This document shows positions 54,680-63,076 of a DNA stretch of 64,000 nt, one piece after another. The notes beneath the pieces are model-generated. The model saw nothing but the letters and a program-made list of their open reading frames with translations. It ran no database searches and was not told where the DNA came from. Source of the DNA: Pseudodesulfovibrio sp. (GTDB taxonomy: Bacteria; Desulfobacterota; Desulfovibrionia; Desulfovibrionales; Desulfovibrionaceae); contig JAEINO010000012.1 of NCBI GenBank assembly GCA_016342345.1, forward strand, positions 1 to 64,000. Direction: 5' to 3'. The position numbers were made by a program, and so were the translations under genes. Positions within the stretch are counted from its first letter, which is position 1. Every line of letters begins with the position of its first letter.

Positions 54680-55209
54680 CCCTCCTGAATAAGATCAAGC
54701 GAAGCTGACCGGCTCCGTTGCAGGTCCGCTTTTGCAAGTGCTGGCGACGCTATCCATAGCCGTCTTTCTTTGTCGTATGCCAACTCGTCGGCATACGATT
54801 CAAGAGCTCGCTTGGTATGGATAAATTCGATGGTGCCGAACTTGCCACACGATAATGTTGCGCTACGCCCTGTTGAAATGATGCCGATCCAGCTGAATGG
54901 GGCCTGGGAGATGATGCCTGTTTCACTTAAGACACTTTCAAGGCTGAGGTAGTTTATATGTTTGGGGCGCAGAATCGAGACAACGTGGTAAAGTAGCAAG
55001 TGTGATGGATAGTCCACGAATGGATAAAGGTAGATCCCTCGGCAGACCCTTTCAAGTTCTCCACTTCGTACAAGTCGGTGCAATAATACCTTGAGAGCAG
55101 CTTTTGTAAGATCAGGTACAAGAGGCATGAGATCGGCCAAAGCGTAAAGATAGCTTTCGGGACTCGCAAGTCGTCGAAGCTCACGGATAATAGTTCTTGA
55201 TGGTTGCAC
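54676..55209 (-). CDS. AbiEi-type antitoxin (winged-helix) protein
   Basis: 177 residues from GTG 55209 with GAGAG upstream. The N-terminal helix-turn-helix (YLYALADLMPLVPDLTKAAL) then SGELERVCRGIYLYPFVDYP is the AbiEi pattern. The C-terminal domain (GIISTGRSATLSCGKFGTIE) completes it. It would repress its own operon and neutralise the NTase. Confidence 0.85.
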   Translation of the reverse strand: MQPSRTIIRELRRLASPESYLYALADLMPLVPDLTKAALKVLLHRLVRSGELERVCRGIYLYPFVDYPSHLLLYHVVSILRPKHINYLSLESVLSETGIISQAPFSWIGIISTGRSATLSCGKFGTIEFIHTKRALESYADELAYDKERRLWIASPALAKADLQRSRSASLDLIQEG

Positions 55210-55471
55210 AAGTGCTCTCTTGGTTACAGTTTAAGTAACCTTTCGAACACCTGTCGTCAAGAGGGTGATCTGATGCTAGTTGCGAGGCATTTTGAAAAGT
55301 GATGAGACGAGTGTTTGAAAACGTGTGGCAGGAATATTTCGATTCTTCCTGACATTTTATCTTGAAAAAGAGGGGGAGATTCGCCAATATTTGTGTCCCG
55401 TTGGTTATAAGATCTTAGTCTGGTATTATTCAAACACGTCCAACTCGGTATGAAAGAAAGAGTGTGTAATC

Positions 55472-55825
55472 ATGGCAATCAGTGAATTTGAATTTCATCG
55501 TTACGAAAAAATTATGCAAGAGTTCTGCAAGACGCAAGGGCCGCCGCCAGAATTTCACGACAAGCTGAAATGGGGTTTTACGCTTGATCCCAAGAATCAG
55601 AGCGTTGTCCTGCTCGAAATTCGTCCACGATTCAGGGGGCCCTCCAAGAAAGTCGAGATACCTATCGCCAAGGCGCGGTTCATCAAAGCCCGGAAACAAT
55701 GGAAAGTATACTGGATGCGGGGGAACGGAAAGTGGCTTCTTTACGAACCATGCCCATCAACGCGGACCATTGAAGAGTTCCTGGGCGTGGTCAAAGAGGA
55801 TTCCCATTGCTGTTTCTTCGGCTAA
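55472..55825 (+). CDS. DUF3024 family protein
   Basis: 117 residues. The segments IRPRFRGPSKKVEIPIAKAR, KQWKVYWMRGNGKW and the end EDSHCCFFG are those of DUF3024, an uncharacterised small family often found beside defence or mobile genes. It stands alone between the AbiEi and HipA genes, with a plausible ribosome site (GAAAGAG). Confidence 0.82.
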   Translation: MAISEFEFHRYEKIMQEFCKTQGPPPEFHDKLKWGFTLDPKNQSVVLLEIRPRFRGPSKKVEIPIAKARFIKARKQWKVYWMRGNGKWLLYEPCPSTRTIEEFLGVVKEDSHCCFFG

Positions 55826-55832
55826 GCTCATT

Positions 55833-57086
55833 CTATGGCCGAGATGAAAGTACTGAGGCTATTTCATTTACCTGTTTTCGGGGAACGCGGTTCTTGTTAG
55901 CAAATTCGCTCCACCTATCCACTGAGGATATCACCATGTCTACGCATTTTGCCATTGTAGATTTGGAAATTCCAACAGCCGTTCCCACTTTCTGAATGTC
56001 TGCCAATGTCGGAGCATTCCCTTCGCCAGCTATGTCGAGGGTGTGCTCTCCGCCGGGGCCATCGGAAAACATGACATCATAAGCGGGGGAGAGTCGCCAT
56101 TCCCCTTTGTGGTCCATGAGAAAACTATGGTTCTTTGTGTGGTCGTCTCTGTTGTGGGCGTACACATTGAAAACCATCCTTGTGAACATTTGTTCGACAT
56201 CGGGTTGTTGCCGCGTAAGGGCCTGTGTAGCTTTGAGAAGTTCTTCATATCCTATGCTGGGCAGTCTGAAGTCAGCATGGAGCAAGCCGCAAATTGTATG
56301 CATGTGAATGCGACGATTGCCTTCACGGTCAAACCGTTTAATCCCAAAATAGCCAGGTCCGTTGTTGGAAGGAAGAATTTTGGTGTCCGGCATGATAACT
56401 CCGGCAACACGTGCCATATCAGCGTATGCCTGTTCTATGAGCCCGGTTTCGGGGGTGTCGTTTTGAGTCCCGAATTTGACCAGCCAATGTTCATATCTTT
56501 CAGGTAAATTTTCTTCACCATGAATAATGGATGACCCATCAGATGCGAGCCCGATAAGGGCTTTGGGGCGAGCTCCGGCCGGAGAACCACCAACTTGCAG
56601 GAGGTAATCAAAGACGGCTTCAGGGCTGTCTTCCAGAACAATGCGTGAAGCTTCTGCGATCTCATCAAGGTCAATTTGTGCCTGATTGCTGTTTTTAGCT
56701 AAATCAGAATGTTCAGGGTGGTAACACAGCGCCCCCATTCCCTTGGAACCAATCCATGCCAGCCTGTCCAAGGGAGTCAGTTGGCTTGGTCGTATGCCCA
56801 GATCGCGGAGTTTGCGGTCCATCAAAAGTCGTCCCCAGCCGTCTGGGAGGCTGTCATTGAAAACACCATGCAGCCCTTCGAAGTGCTTTTCTGGTCCTTC
56901 TATTATGCTTGAGCCAGGAGTGGAGTGAAGAAGAAAAGGCGAGATGTCGAAAGTGTCGATTGGAAAATCAGGATCGAATTCAAATACGATCTTTCGTTCT
57001 ACATACGCCAGCCGCCCCACGCGGATAGGTGCATCAAGGTCCAGTTTTACGGTTAGCAGACGGATCGGCTCAAATTTACTGCTCAT
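55833..57086 (-). CDS. hipA: HipA family toxin kinase (type II TA)
   Basis: 417 residues. N-terminal HipA domain with FNDSLPDGWGRLLMDRKL. The kinase region has GGSPAGARPKAL (P-loop-like), YFGIKRFDREGN, the catalytic RDDHTKN (in HNRDDHTKNHSF) and LSPAYDV (metal Asp). It would phosphorylate a glutamyl-tRNA synthetase-type target and induce dormancy. Coupled to its HTH partner by a 4-base overlap. Not closely similar to the HipA at 60820. Confidence 0.9.
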   Translation of the reverse strand: MSSKFEPIRLLTVKLDLDAPIRVGRLAYVERKIVFEFDPDFPIDTFDISPFLLHSTPGSSIIEGPEKHFEGLHGVFNDSLPDGWGRLLMDRKLRDLGIRPSQLTPLDRLAWIGSKGMGALCYHPEHSDLAKNSNQAQIDLDEIAEASRIVLEDSPEAVFDYLLQVGGSPAGARPKALIGLASDGSSIIHGEENLPERYEHWLVKFGTQNDTPETGLIEQAYADMARVAGVIMPDTKILPSNNGPGYFGIKRFDREGNRRIHMHTICGLLHADFRLPSIGYEELLKATQALTRQQPDVEQMFTRMVFNVYAHNRDDHTKNHSFLMDHKGEWRLSPAYDVMFSDGPGGEHTLDIAGEGNAPTLADIQKVGTAVGISKSTMAKCVDMVISSVDRWSEFANKNRVPRKQVNEIASVLSSRP

Positions 57087-57385
57087 GATTTACGTCCGCG
57101 TTGGCGTTGTGAAATTTTGGACTGGTCAAGCAAAGTGTCCAGCGAAGCACTCGGTTTGGGTTGAAACAACGCACCGATTTCGTCTTCTAGACGTAATGCA
57201 AAGGCGAGCCGGATGAGGTTTTTCAAAGATATTTCCCCTTCCCCCTCAAATCTTTTGAGACTGCCCAGACTGACTCCTGCACGTAAGGCGAGTCCCTGCT
57301 GTGTGAAATTGGCCGTTAAGCGGGCGCTTTTCACTCTTTGGGCTACTTTTATTTGTATGTCTTCTGGGGATAATATATTAACCAC
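57083..57385 (-). CDS. hipB: HipB-like XRE antitoxin
   Basis: 100 residues with an XRE helix-turn-helix (NFTQQGLALRAGVSLGSLKR) and a basic C-terminus that would reach the toxin. It precedes hipA in the same operon and should repress it. The upstream region runs into the 57446 hipB fragment of the opposite strand. Confidence 0.85.
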   Translation of the reverse strand: MVNILSPEDIQIKVAQRVKSARLTANFTQQGLALRAGVSLGSLKRFEGEGEISLKNLIRLAFALRLEDEIGALFQPKPSASLDTLLDQSKISQRQRGRKS

Positions 57386-57445
57386 TAGTGCCTCTTTCTT
57401 TTAAGAGTGTTTAATATGTTGTCTTTAGTTCGTCAAGAGACGTGT

Positions 57446-57560
57446 TGCTCTTGGCTTGGGTCTAGAGTGGATGGGATTGGCTGACATATCTGAAGACAAG
57501 GTGGGACAGGCCTTGGATGAAGAGCGCATTCTGCGTCGCGCCAGAGATATAAAGGCATAG
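57446..57560 (+). pseudogene. 3' fragment of a second-type hipB
   Basis: This fragment is nearly identical to the last ~38 codons of the hipB gene at 60501-60809 (LEWMGLADISEDKVGQALDE). The 5' part and the hipA gene expected after it are absent. The sequence continues with that found after the intact hipA at ~62155 (TTATTTCATGTCG), so hipA was deleted here. Confidence 0.88.
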
Positions 57561-57759
57561 GAGGCCGTTGTGCTTATTTCATGTCGCAAAAGGCCGTGGC
57601 TTCATTGCTGTTGCTATTTGTTTTCGGCAGGTTTTTGGTATCGGTTGATTGGGAATGTATTCACGGAAAATTGGGAAAGTTGCTTTAGAAAATCGGAAAA
57701 GTATTGCCGGATGTAATCGTTTTTACATTGTCCAGTTTGGCTGTTCTTCTATCAAATTT

Positions 57760-58113
57760 TCGTGGCTCGTTCGTGGCTCCACCTGTGTTAAACGTGTTTT
57801 TTGTGCTATCTGTGCCACTCTTAACCACCTGAAATGACGTAGGTAAGCGACTTTTCGGTTGTTCTTATTGGTCCTGTCACCCGGGAGGTCTTTTCGATAA
57901 AAAGAGTCAAAATATAAGCATGTTACATAAGCGCCTTCCCTCTGTGTGTCCGTTTTAGGGCTTAATGGATGCACATTCTCACTCGATTTAGAGGTTGGGA
58001 ACGATAGGTTGCTGCGCAGAGAGCCTCCGGCGTAACAACGGTGCGATAAGTTGAGTCTTGTTTCTGATCTGGATGGAAAACGTTCAGAATCTCAATGGCG
58101 TTCTCGTTGATTG
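57760..58113. repeat. ~360-bp dispersed repeat R, copy 2
   Basis: Second copy of the repeat described at 51418. It lies after the hipB fragment and ends against aminotransferase relic sequence, not the RHH gene. Similarity is lost at about TTCTCGTTGATTGGG. Confidence 0.9.
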
Positions 58114-58121
58114 GGCATGTC

Positions 58122-58258
58122 CTATCCAGCAATAACCTCTGCGATAGTCTTCAGCTCTTCAGCCTTCAGGTACGGGTGCGTTGGCAGGCTGAAGATCCTC
58201 TCCGCGATTCCTTCACAAATGGGAAGTCGTCAACTTTATGGCCGAGATTAAAAATGGG
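58122..58258 (-). pseudogene. C-terminal relic of a DegT/DnrJ/EryC1-type aminotransferase
   Basis: The minus strand reads IFNLGHKVDDFP then, after a one-base shift, ICEGIAERIFSLPTHPYL and KAEELKTIAEVIAG plus stop. This is the conserved tail of PLP-dependent sugar aminotransferases of the DegT family (AERIFSLPTHPYL). No active-site part remains. Confidence 0.65.
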
Positions 58259-58283
58259 TAGTTTGTGGGATCACACTTTATCA

Positions 58284-58455
58284 TTACTCGCACCACAGGC
58301 TAGATAAAGGTACGGCATACATTTTGTCGCCAAAGGGCAGTGTTTCTTCGCCGTCATAGAGGATGAAACCATGCAATCATGGTTTCCGCGCATGAGTTGG
58401 CTAATTTGCGGAGTCCCTTGAAATCTCCCGTTGAAGCCTTCGCCAAAATATGAGC
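58284..58455 (-). pseudogene. C-terminal relic of an AAA ATPase with DUF4143-type tail
   Basis: The minus strand reads KASTGDFKGLRKLANS followed, after a frameshift, by GFILYDGEETLPFGDKMYAV and PLSSLW plus stop. This matches the end of the widespread archaeal/bacterial ATPase family with a DUF4143 C-terminus. It is cut by the transposase gene that starts at 58450. Confidence 0.6.
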
Positions 58456-59328
58456 TGCGGCCGAAGGCGCGAAGTTGTCGACAACGGGCACCCAAATCTC
58501 AGCGTCCGGCGACAATGCAAAGTTCTGCAATTACAAAGATCGACATACTATTATAAGCCCATCGGCGAGTCTTCGCTCAATCTGGAGTTGATGCGAAAGA
58601 TCGATGAGTTGTTTATGGAGCTGCCGTTTTTCGGTTCTCGGCAGATGCGGAATATTCTGCGCGATACGGGATATTCTGTTGGTCGAGAGCGGGTGAGAAG
58701 GCTGATGCGCAAGATGGGTTTGATGGCGGTTTATCAGAAGCCGCGAACGAGCCAACCATATCCCGGGCACAAGGTGTATCCATATCTGCTTCGGAATCTG
58801 CCGATTACAAAACCAAACCAAGTTTGGTGCACGGATATTACGTATATCCCCATGAAACGCGGTTTTCTGTACCTTGTGGCGGTCATGGACTGGCACAGTC
58901 GCGCAGTCTTATCTTGGCGTCTATCGAACACGATGGATACGGATTTCTGCGTGGCAGCATTGGAAGAGGCCATAAATCGCTATGGAGCTCCAAAAATATT
59001 CAACACAGATCAAGGCTCACAGTTTACCAGTTACGAGTTCACAAAGACTCTCAGAGATGCCGGCATACGCATTTCAATGGACGGTCGTGGTCGTTGGATG
59101 GATAACGTCATGATCGAACGGCTATGGCGTTCCCTGAAATATGAATGTGTATATTTGCGTGAGTTGAGTACAGGAAGTGAACTGCGTGAGGCATTGGTTT
59201 GGTGGTTTGATTTCTACAATAATCGTCGGCCTCATTTCACTTTTGACGGAATGAAGCCGATGGATGTATATCAAAGCTCCAAGCCAGAGGGGGTACCCCC
59301 TCTGGCTTGGAACCAAAAGGCGGCGTAA
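58450..59328 (+). CDS. IS3-family transposase OrfB
   Basis: 292 residues. The integrase core has the DDE triad in WCTDITYIP, FNTDQGSQFT and MIERLWRSLKYE, plus the YNNRRPH motif near the end. The N-terminus (HPNLSVRRQCKVLQL) is the normal start of IS3 OrfB. No OrfA is present upstream; there the sequence is ATPase relic, so the element is 5'-truncated and not autonomous. Confidence 0.9.
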   Translation: MSCGRRREVVDNGHPNLSVRRQCKVLQLQRSTYYYKPIGESSLNLELMRKIDELFMELPFFGSRQMRNILRDTGYSVGRERVRRLMRKMGLMAVYQKPRTSQPYPGHKVYPYLLRNLPITKPNQVWCTDITYIPMKRGFLYLVAVMDWHSRAVLSWRLSNTMDTDFCVAALEEAINRYGAPKIFNTDQGSQFTSYEFTKTLRDAGIRISMDGRGRWMDNVMIERLWRSLKYECVYLRELSTGSELREALVWWFDFYNNRRPHFTFDGMKPMDVYQSSKPEGVPPLAWNQKAA

Positions 59329-59359
59329 CCCGTAAACTTGTCCACCTTAAATTCGCCGC

Positions 59360-60300
59360 TCAGTGGTCCGAAGAACCGGGGCCACCTCTGTCCTCTTTAT
59401 TTCGACATCGGTAAACTACGCTTCTAGCGCCATGAACAAGTAGCTTTCTAAGGTAGTTGTTGCCTCGTTTGCTAATTCCCATCAGCCTATCTTTCCCTCC
59501 TGAAGAGTGTTGACGAGGAGTCAACCCTACCCATGCGGCAAGTTGTCTACCATTTTTGAAGGCATGAGCATCTCCAATAGCAGAAATGAGGGCGGTTGAT
59601 GTCAACAAGCCAATGCCTGGTATCGTCAGAAGTTTTTGGCATTCTGCAGATTGGCCACACAGAGTTTGTAATTGTTTTTCATATTTCAAAATTTTGCCAT
59701 CCAAATCGACTAAATCATTATAAAGATTAGAAAGATAATCTCGTTCGATTAATGTTAAACGATTTGCCAAATCTTTATAAATCTCAGGCAATAAGTTGCG
59801 TATTTTTGCCAATCCCTGTGGAATTGAAATTCCAGCCTCCAGCAGCAGTCCTCTGGTCTGGTTAGACAGGCTTGTCCTGCTGCGAACCAAGCGTTCTCTG
59901 ATACGATGTAAAGCCTGAAGGTTGAGCTGCTCTTCACTCTTGGCGGGCACAAATCGCATGTTTGGTCTGGTCACAGCCTCACAAACCGCTTCAGCATCAT
60001 TTGCATCGTTTTTTGTTGGTCTTGACGTAAGGCTTTACGTATTGAGGGGGCATTTGACGGACCTCATGACCTAACTTCTCCAATTCTCGGGCCCAAAAAT
60101 GAGAACCACAACAGGCTTCAATGCCGATGAGACAAGTCCTCAGATTTGCAAAAAATGGTAGAACATTGCGCTGACTGAGTCGCTTCCTCAAAACGGTGTT
60201 GCCTTTACTGTTTATTCCGTGAAGTTGAAAAACGTTTTTTGCCAGATCACCTTTTAGCTCGGCAAAAAGCGAGACTTTGATGCTCTGCTTAGAGGTATGA
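59360..60300 (-). pseudogene. IS110-family transposase, frameshifted and 3'-truncated
   Basis: The N-terminal part (DLAKNVFQLHG, IGIEACCGSHFWARELEKLG) is DEDD-type, with the C-terminal Transposase_20 domain (TIPGIGLLTSTALISAIGDA, GGKDRLMGISKRGN) in another frame. The two join if one base is removed from the run TTTTTT at 60009-60014 (A6 on the coding strand; NKNDANDAEAVCEAV results). The C-terminus is cut off after YRCRNKED. GGGGCCAC near 59383 and GTGGCCCC near 60322 form possible ends. Confidence 0.85.
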
Positions 60301-60427
60301 ATTACGCGGTATCGTGTGGCAGTGGCCCCAAATTAGTAATAACAGATAGGTACGCTTACTATTTCGTATGTTTACCGGAGTCGCCAACAGTTGAATCCGA
60401 CACCATGCTCTCATTTATTATCTCATC

Positions 60428-60456
60428 TTGACTCAATTTGTATTTATGACTATTAT
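60428..60456 (+). promoter_or_regulatory. sigma70 promoter of hipBA with operator
   Basis: TTGACT (60428-60433) and TATTAT (60451-60456) with a 17-base spacer. An imperfect inverted repeat (arms 60426-60437 and 60469-60480, TCTTGACTCAAT/ATTGAGTTGAGA) overlaps the -35 box and the transcript start, a plausible HipB operator. Confidence 0.7.
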
Positions 60457-60500
60457 TCTTGGCATGAGATTGAGTTGAGACAACTATTTTGGGCATAATT

Positions 60501-60809
60501 ATGAAAAAGAATCTACCTATCTCTGTCCGTAGCGGGCTGAAAAAGCTCGGCGAGTCTTTGAAAAAAGCAAGGCTCCGGCGACGGTTAAAAATGGTAACTG
60601 TTGCAGATCGAGCTGGTCTCAGCCGTGAAACTTTGGCAAAAATCCAAAAAGGCGATCCAGGGGTGAGCATAGGGAACTATGCCGCCGTCATCTTTGCTCT
60701 TGGATTGGGTATAGAGTGGATGGGATTGGCTGACATATCTGAAGACAAGGTGGGACAGGCCTTGGATGAAGAGCGCGTTCCGCGTCGCGCTAGAGATGTA
60801 AAGGCATAG
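60501..60809 (+). CDS. hipB: HipB-like XRE antitoxin
   Basis: 102 residues from ATG 60501 (an upstream TTG at 60489 is also in frame). The HTH is TVADRAGLSRETLAKIQKG, then VSIGNYAAVIFALGLG. It represses the hipBA promoter and binds the HipA that starts 10 bases after its stop. Its 3' third is duplicated at 57446. Confidence 0.88.
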   Translation: MKKNLPISVRSGLKKLGESLKKARLRRRLKMVTVADRAGLSRETLAKIQKGDPGVSIGNYAAVIFALGLGIEWMGLADISEDKVGQALDEERVPRRARDVKA

Positions 60810-60819
60810 GGGGGGCGCT

Positions 60820-62088
60820 GTGGGTAAACAAATATATGTATATGTTGACCTCCAGGGAGAGGTTTATCTTGTCGGTACATTGTGGGTACATGCCAACAAT
60901 GCCGGAGAGAGTGCGTCTTTTGAATATGCTCCAGAGTGGAGAAGATCCCCATCCAAATTTTCTCTTGAGCCAGCACTTGAGCTTGGTGAAGGATCTTTTC
61001 ACACAGACGCGGGCAAGTCTCTATTCGGTTCTATTGGCGACTCAGCGCCTGACAGATGGGGCCGTGTACTCATGAAACGCCGTGAGGCTCGTACTGCAAA
61101 GGCAGAAGATCGCAATCCTCGGCTCATTCACGATTCTGACTATTTGTTGATGGTCAACGACTTCTCCAGACAGGGAGCACTGCGTTTTGCGGCAACGAAA
61201 GATGGTCCTTTTTTGGCCACGGCCGCTGACGAAAGCATCCCTCCTGTAGTAGATTTAGGACGCCTTCTGAATGCCTCTGAAAGAATCCAGGCTCGCCAGG
61301 AACTGGATCAGGACATCAAGGACCTCGTTGATCCAGGTGCCTCTCTGGGGGGAGCACGGCCGAAGGCTTCTGTTATTGATACGAATGGCGATCTTCTTAT
61401 TGCGAAGTTTCCTAGCCGGAATGACGATTGGGACGTGGAATTATGGGAGTATTTATCTTTCAAAATGGCAGAACGTGCGGGTATTCCAACGCCTACCACT
61501 CGCTTGGAAAAAGTTAACGATAAAAATGTGCTTATCCTCAATCGTTTTGACCGCCGAGAAAAGGAAGTTCGTATCCCATTCCTGTCAGCTATGAGTATGC
61601 TTGGTTATTCTGATGGAGACCACGGCAGCTATTTGGAATTGTCAGATATTTTGGCCCAGTATGGAGCTGAAACGACATTGGATCAAAAAGATTTGTGGCG
61701 TAGGGTGGTGTTCAACATCATGATTTCTAATGTTGATGACCACCTTCGAAATCACGGTTTTCTGTACGAAGGCTCCGCAGGGTGGCGGCTCTCGCCTATC
61801 TATGATCTTGAGCCAACGCCGACACACGAGAAGCCGAGAGTGCTGCATACATATATAGACTTGTACGATGGCACAGCTTCTTTAGATGTTGCGTACAGTG
61901 TGGCTGATGAGTTTGGCCTCGATTTGGATGAGTCACGTAAGATTGCTAAAAAGGTGGCAGAAGCAACAAGGAACTGGGCCAGCGAGGCCGCTCGTCTTGG
62001 GGCGAGCAAGGCTGACATCGAAACTATGAGTTCTGCATTCGACCATGATGATCTGAAGCAAGGGCTCAAGGCCAAAGTGGTCAAATAA
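60820..62088 (+). CDS. hipA: HipA family toxin kinase
   Basis: 422 residues from GTG 60820 with a G-rich ribosome site. DSAPDRWGRVLMKRRE, the GASLGGARPKASV loop, LILNRFDRREKE, the catalytic SNVDDHLRNHGFL and LSPIYDLEP are all present, so the kinase looks intact. It forms the second HipBA pair of the island. Confidence 0.92.
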   Translation: MGKQIYVYVDLQGEVYLVGTLWVHANNAGESASFEYAPEWRRSPSKFSLEPALELGEGSFHTDAGKSLFGSIGDSAPDRWGRVLMKRREARTAKAEDRNPRLIHDSDYLLMVNDFSRQGALRFAATKDGPFLATAADESIPPVVDLGRLLNASERIQARQELDQDIKDLVDPGASLGGARPKASVIDTNGDLLIAKFPSRNDDWDVELWEYLSFKMAERAGIPTPTTRLEKVNDKNVLILNRFDRREKEVRIPFLSAMSMLGYSDGDHGSYLELSDILAQYGAETTLDQKDLWRRVVFNIMISNVDDHLRNHGFLYEGSAGWRLSPIYDLEPTPTHEKPRVLHTYIDLYDGTASLDVAYSVADEFGLDLDESRKIAKKVAEATRNWASEAARLGASKADIETMSSAFDHDDLKQGLKAKVVK

Positions 62089-62154
62089 GCTCCTGCCCCT
62101 GATCTTTTTGACGGACTGCAATTGTCATATTAAGTCCGAAATCCTACGTTTTAG

Positions 62155-62333
62155 TCGTTGTGTTTATTTCATGTCGAAAAAGGCGATGGCTTTCCTCGCT
62201 GCTGCGACTTGATCTCGGCTGATTGGGAATATGTTCACTGCTAATTGGGAACGTTGATGTGGCTGATTGGGAATATGTAAGCCGAGTGCTTTCGATTTTA
62301 GTATGTTCTGAGTTGCTATTTTTCACCAATTTT
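62155..62333. repeat. downstream segment of hipBA with three ~22-bp tandem repeats
   Basis: ATTGGGAA recurs three times at 22-23-base spacing (about 62222, 62244 and 62266). The same region is found, more decayed, at about 57575-57710 after the hipB fragment. Confidence 0.7.
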
Positions 62334-62698
62334 TCGTGGCTCATCCGTGGCTCCACCCATGTCAAACGTGTTTTTTGTGTCATTGGTGGTGTTCTTAACC
62401 GACTGAAATGACCTAGGTAAGCGACTTTCCGGTTGTTCTTATTGGTCTTATTACCCGGGAGGTACTTCCTATAAAAAAGAGTCAAAATATTAGTATGTTA
62501 CATAATCGCCTTTCCCCTGTGTGTCCGCTTTAGCGGTTTAACGGATGCACACTTCCACTCGATTTAGAGGTAGGGAGCACCGCTTTGCTATGCAGAGAGC
62601 CTCCGGCGTAACAACGGTGCAATAAATTTAGTACTGCTTCTGCGCTGAATGAAAACGTTCAGAATCTTGATGACGTTCTTTTTGATTCGGTAAGGGAT
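62334..62698. repeat. ~360-bp dispersed repeat R, copy 3
   Basis: Third copy of the repeat, located after the intact hipBA pair and before the second RHH antitoxin. Similarity with copy 1 continues beyond its end through the antitoxin and the fic relic. Confidence 0.9.
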
Positions 62699-62799
62699 GA
62701 ATAGCGCAAGGCAATGGCGTCTCAAGCGCTCGTGCTCATTGGGACAGAGTCGTTGACTACAATGTGCACAGTATCTATTTCGTAATTGAGGAGTCTATT

Positions 62800-63045
62800 A
62801 TGAGCACCGTCACAGCCCGTATTCCGGAAAATGTCGCAGCGAAATTAAACGAGTTTGCCAAGGCTACAAATCGAAGCAAGTCATTTATTGTTGCCAAGGC
62901 ATTGGAGCAGTTCTTCGAAGAGCAGGCATGGCAAGTTGCGCGGATCAACAAAAGCATTGCCCAGGCCGATGCTGGAGAATTCGCGACTGAAGCTGAAATC
63001 AAGGAAGAATTCGCAAAGTGGGGATTAGGCCTTGATGCTGACTAA
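62800..63045 (+). CDS. ribbon-helix-helix antitoxin (ParD/CopG-like), copy 2
   Basis: 81 residues from ATG 62800 (GAGGAG upstream). The protein is nearly identical to the one at 51882, with substitutions such as ARIPENVAAKLNEF for AHILEDAAAKLDEL. It has the RHH core and the same C-terminus ending GLGLDAD. It is an orphan antitoxin because its toxin is cut short. Confidence 0.88.
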   Translation: MSTVTARIPENVAAKLNEFAKATNRSKSFIVAKALEQFFEEQAWQVARINKSIAQADAGEFATEAEIKEEFAKWGLGLDAD

Positions 63046-63072
63046 TATTCGCTGGACCTCTAGCGCACGCTC
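63032..63072 (+). pseudogene. start of a ParE/RelE-type toxin, cut after ~14 codons
   Basis: The frame starts TTGATGCTGACT as in copy 1 and reads LTNIRWTSSAR. It then runs into the reverse complement of the fic 3' end. The join lies within ACGCTCTGC, a motif also found at 52363 in copy 1, indicating deletion by short homology. Confidence 0.7.
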
Positions 63073-63076
63073 TGCG

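Noticed and set aside
51418-62698. Possibility that the repeats are a CRISPR array or integron
   Set aside because: The repeats are ~360 bases long, kilobases apart and not regularly spaced; no cas genes, integron integrase or attC-like hairpins are present.
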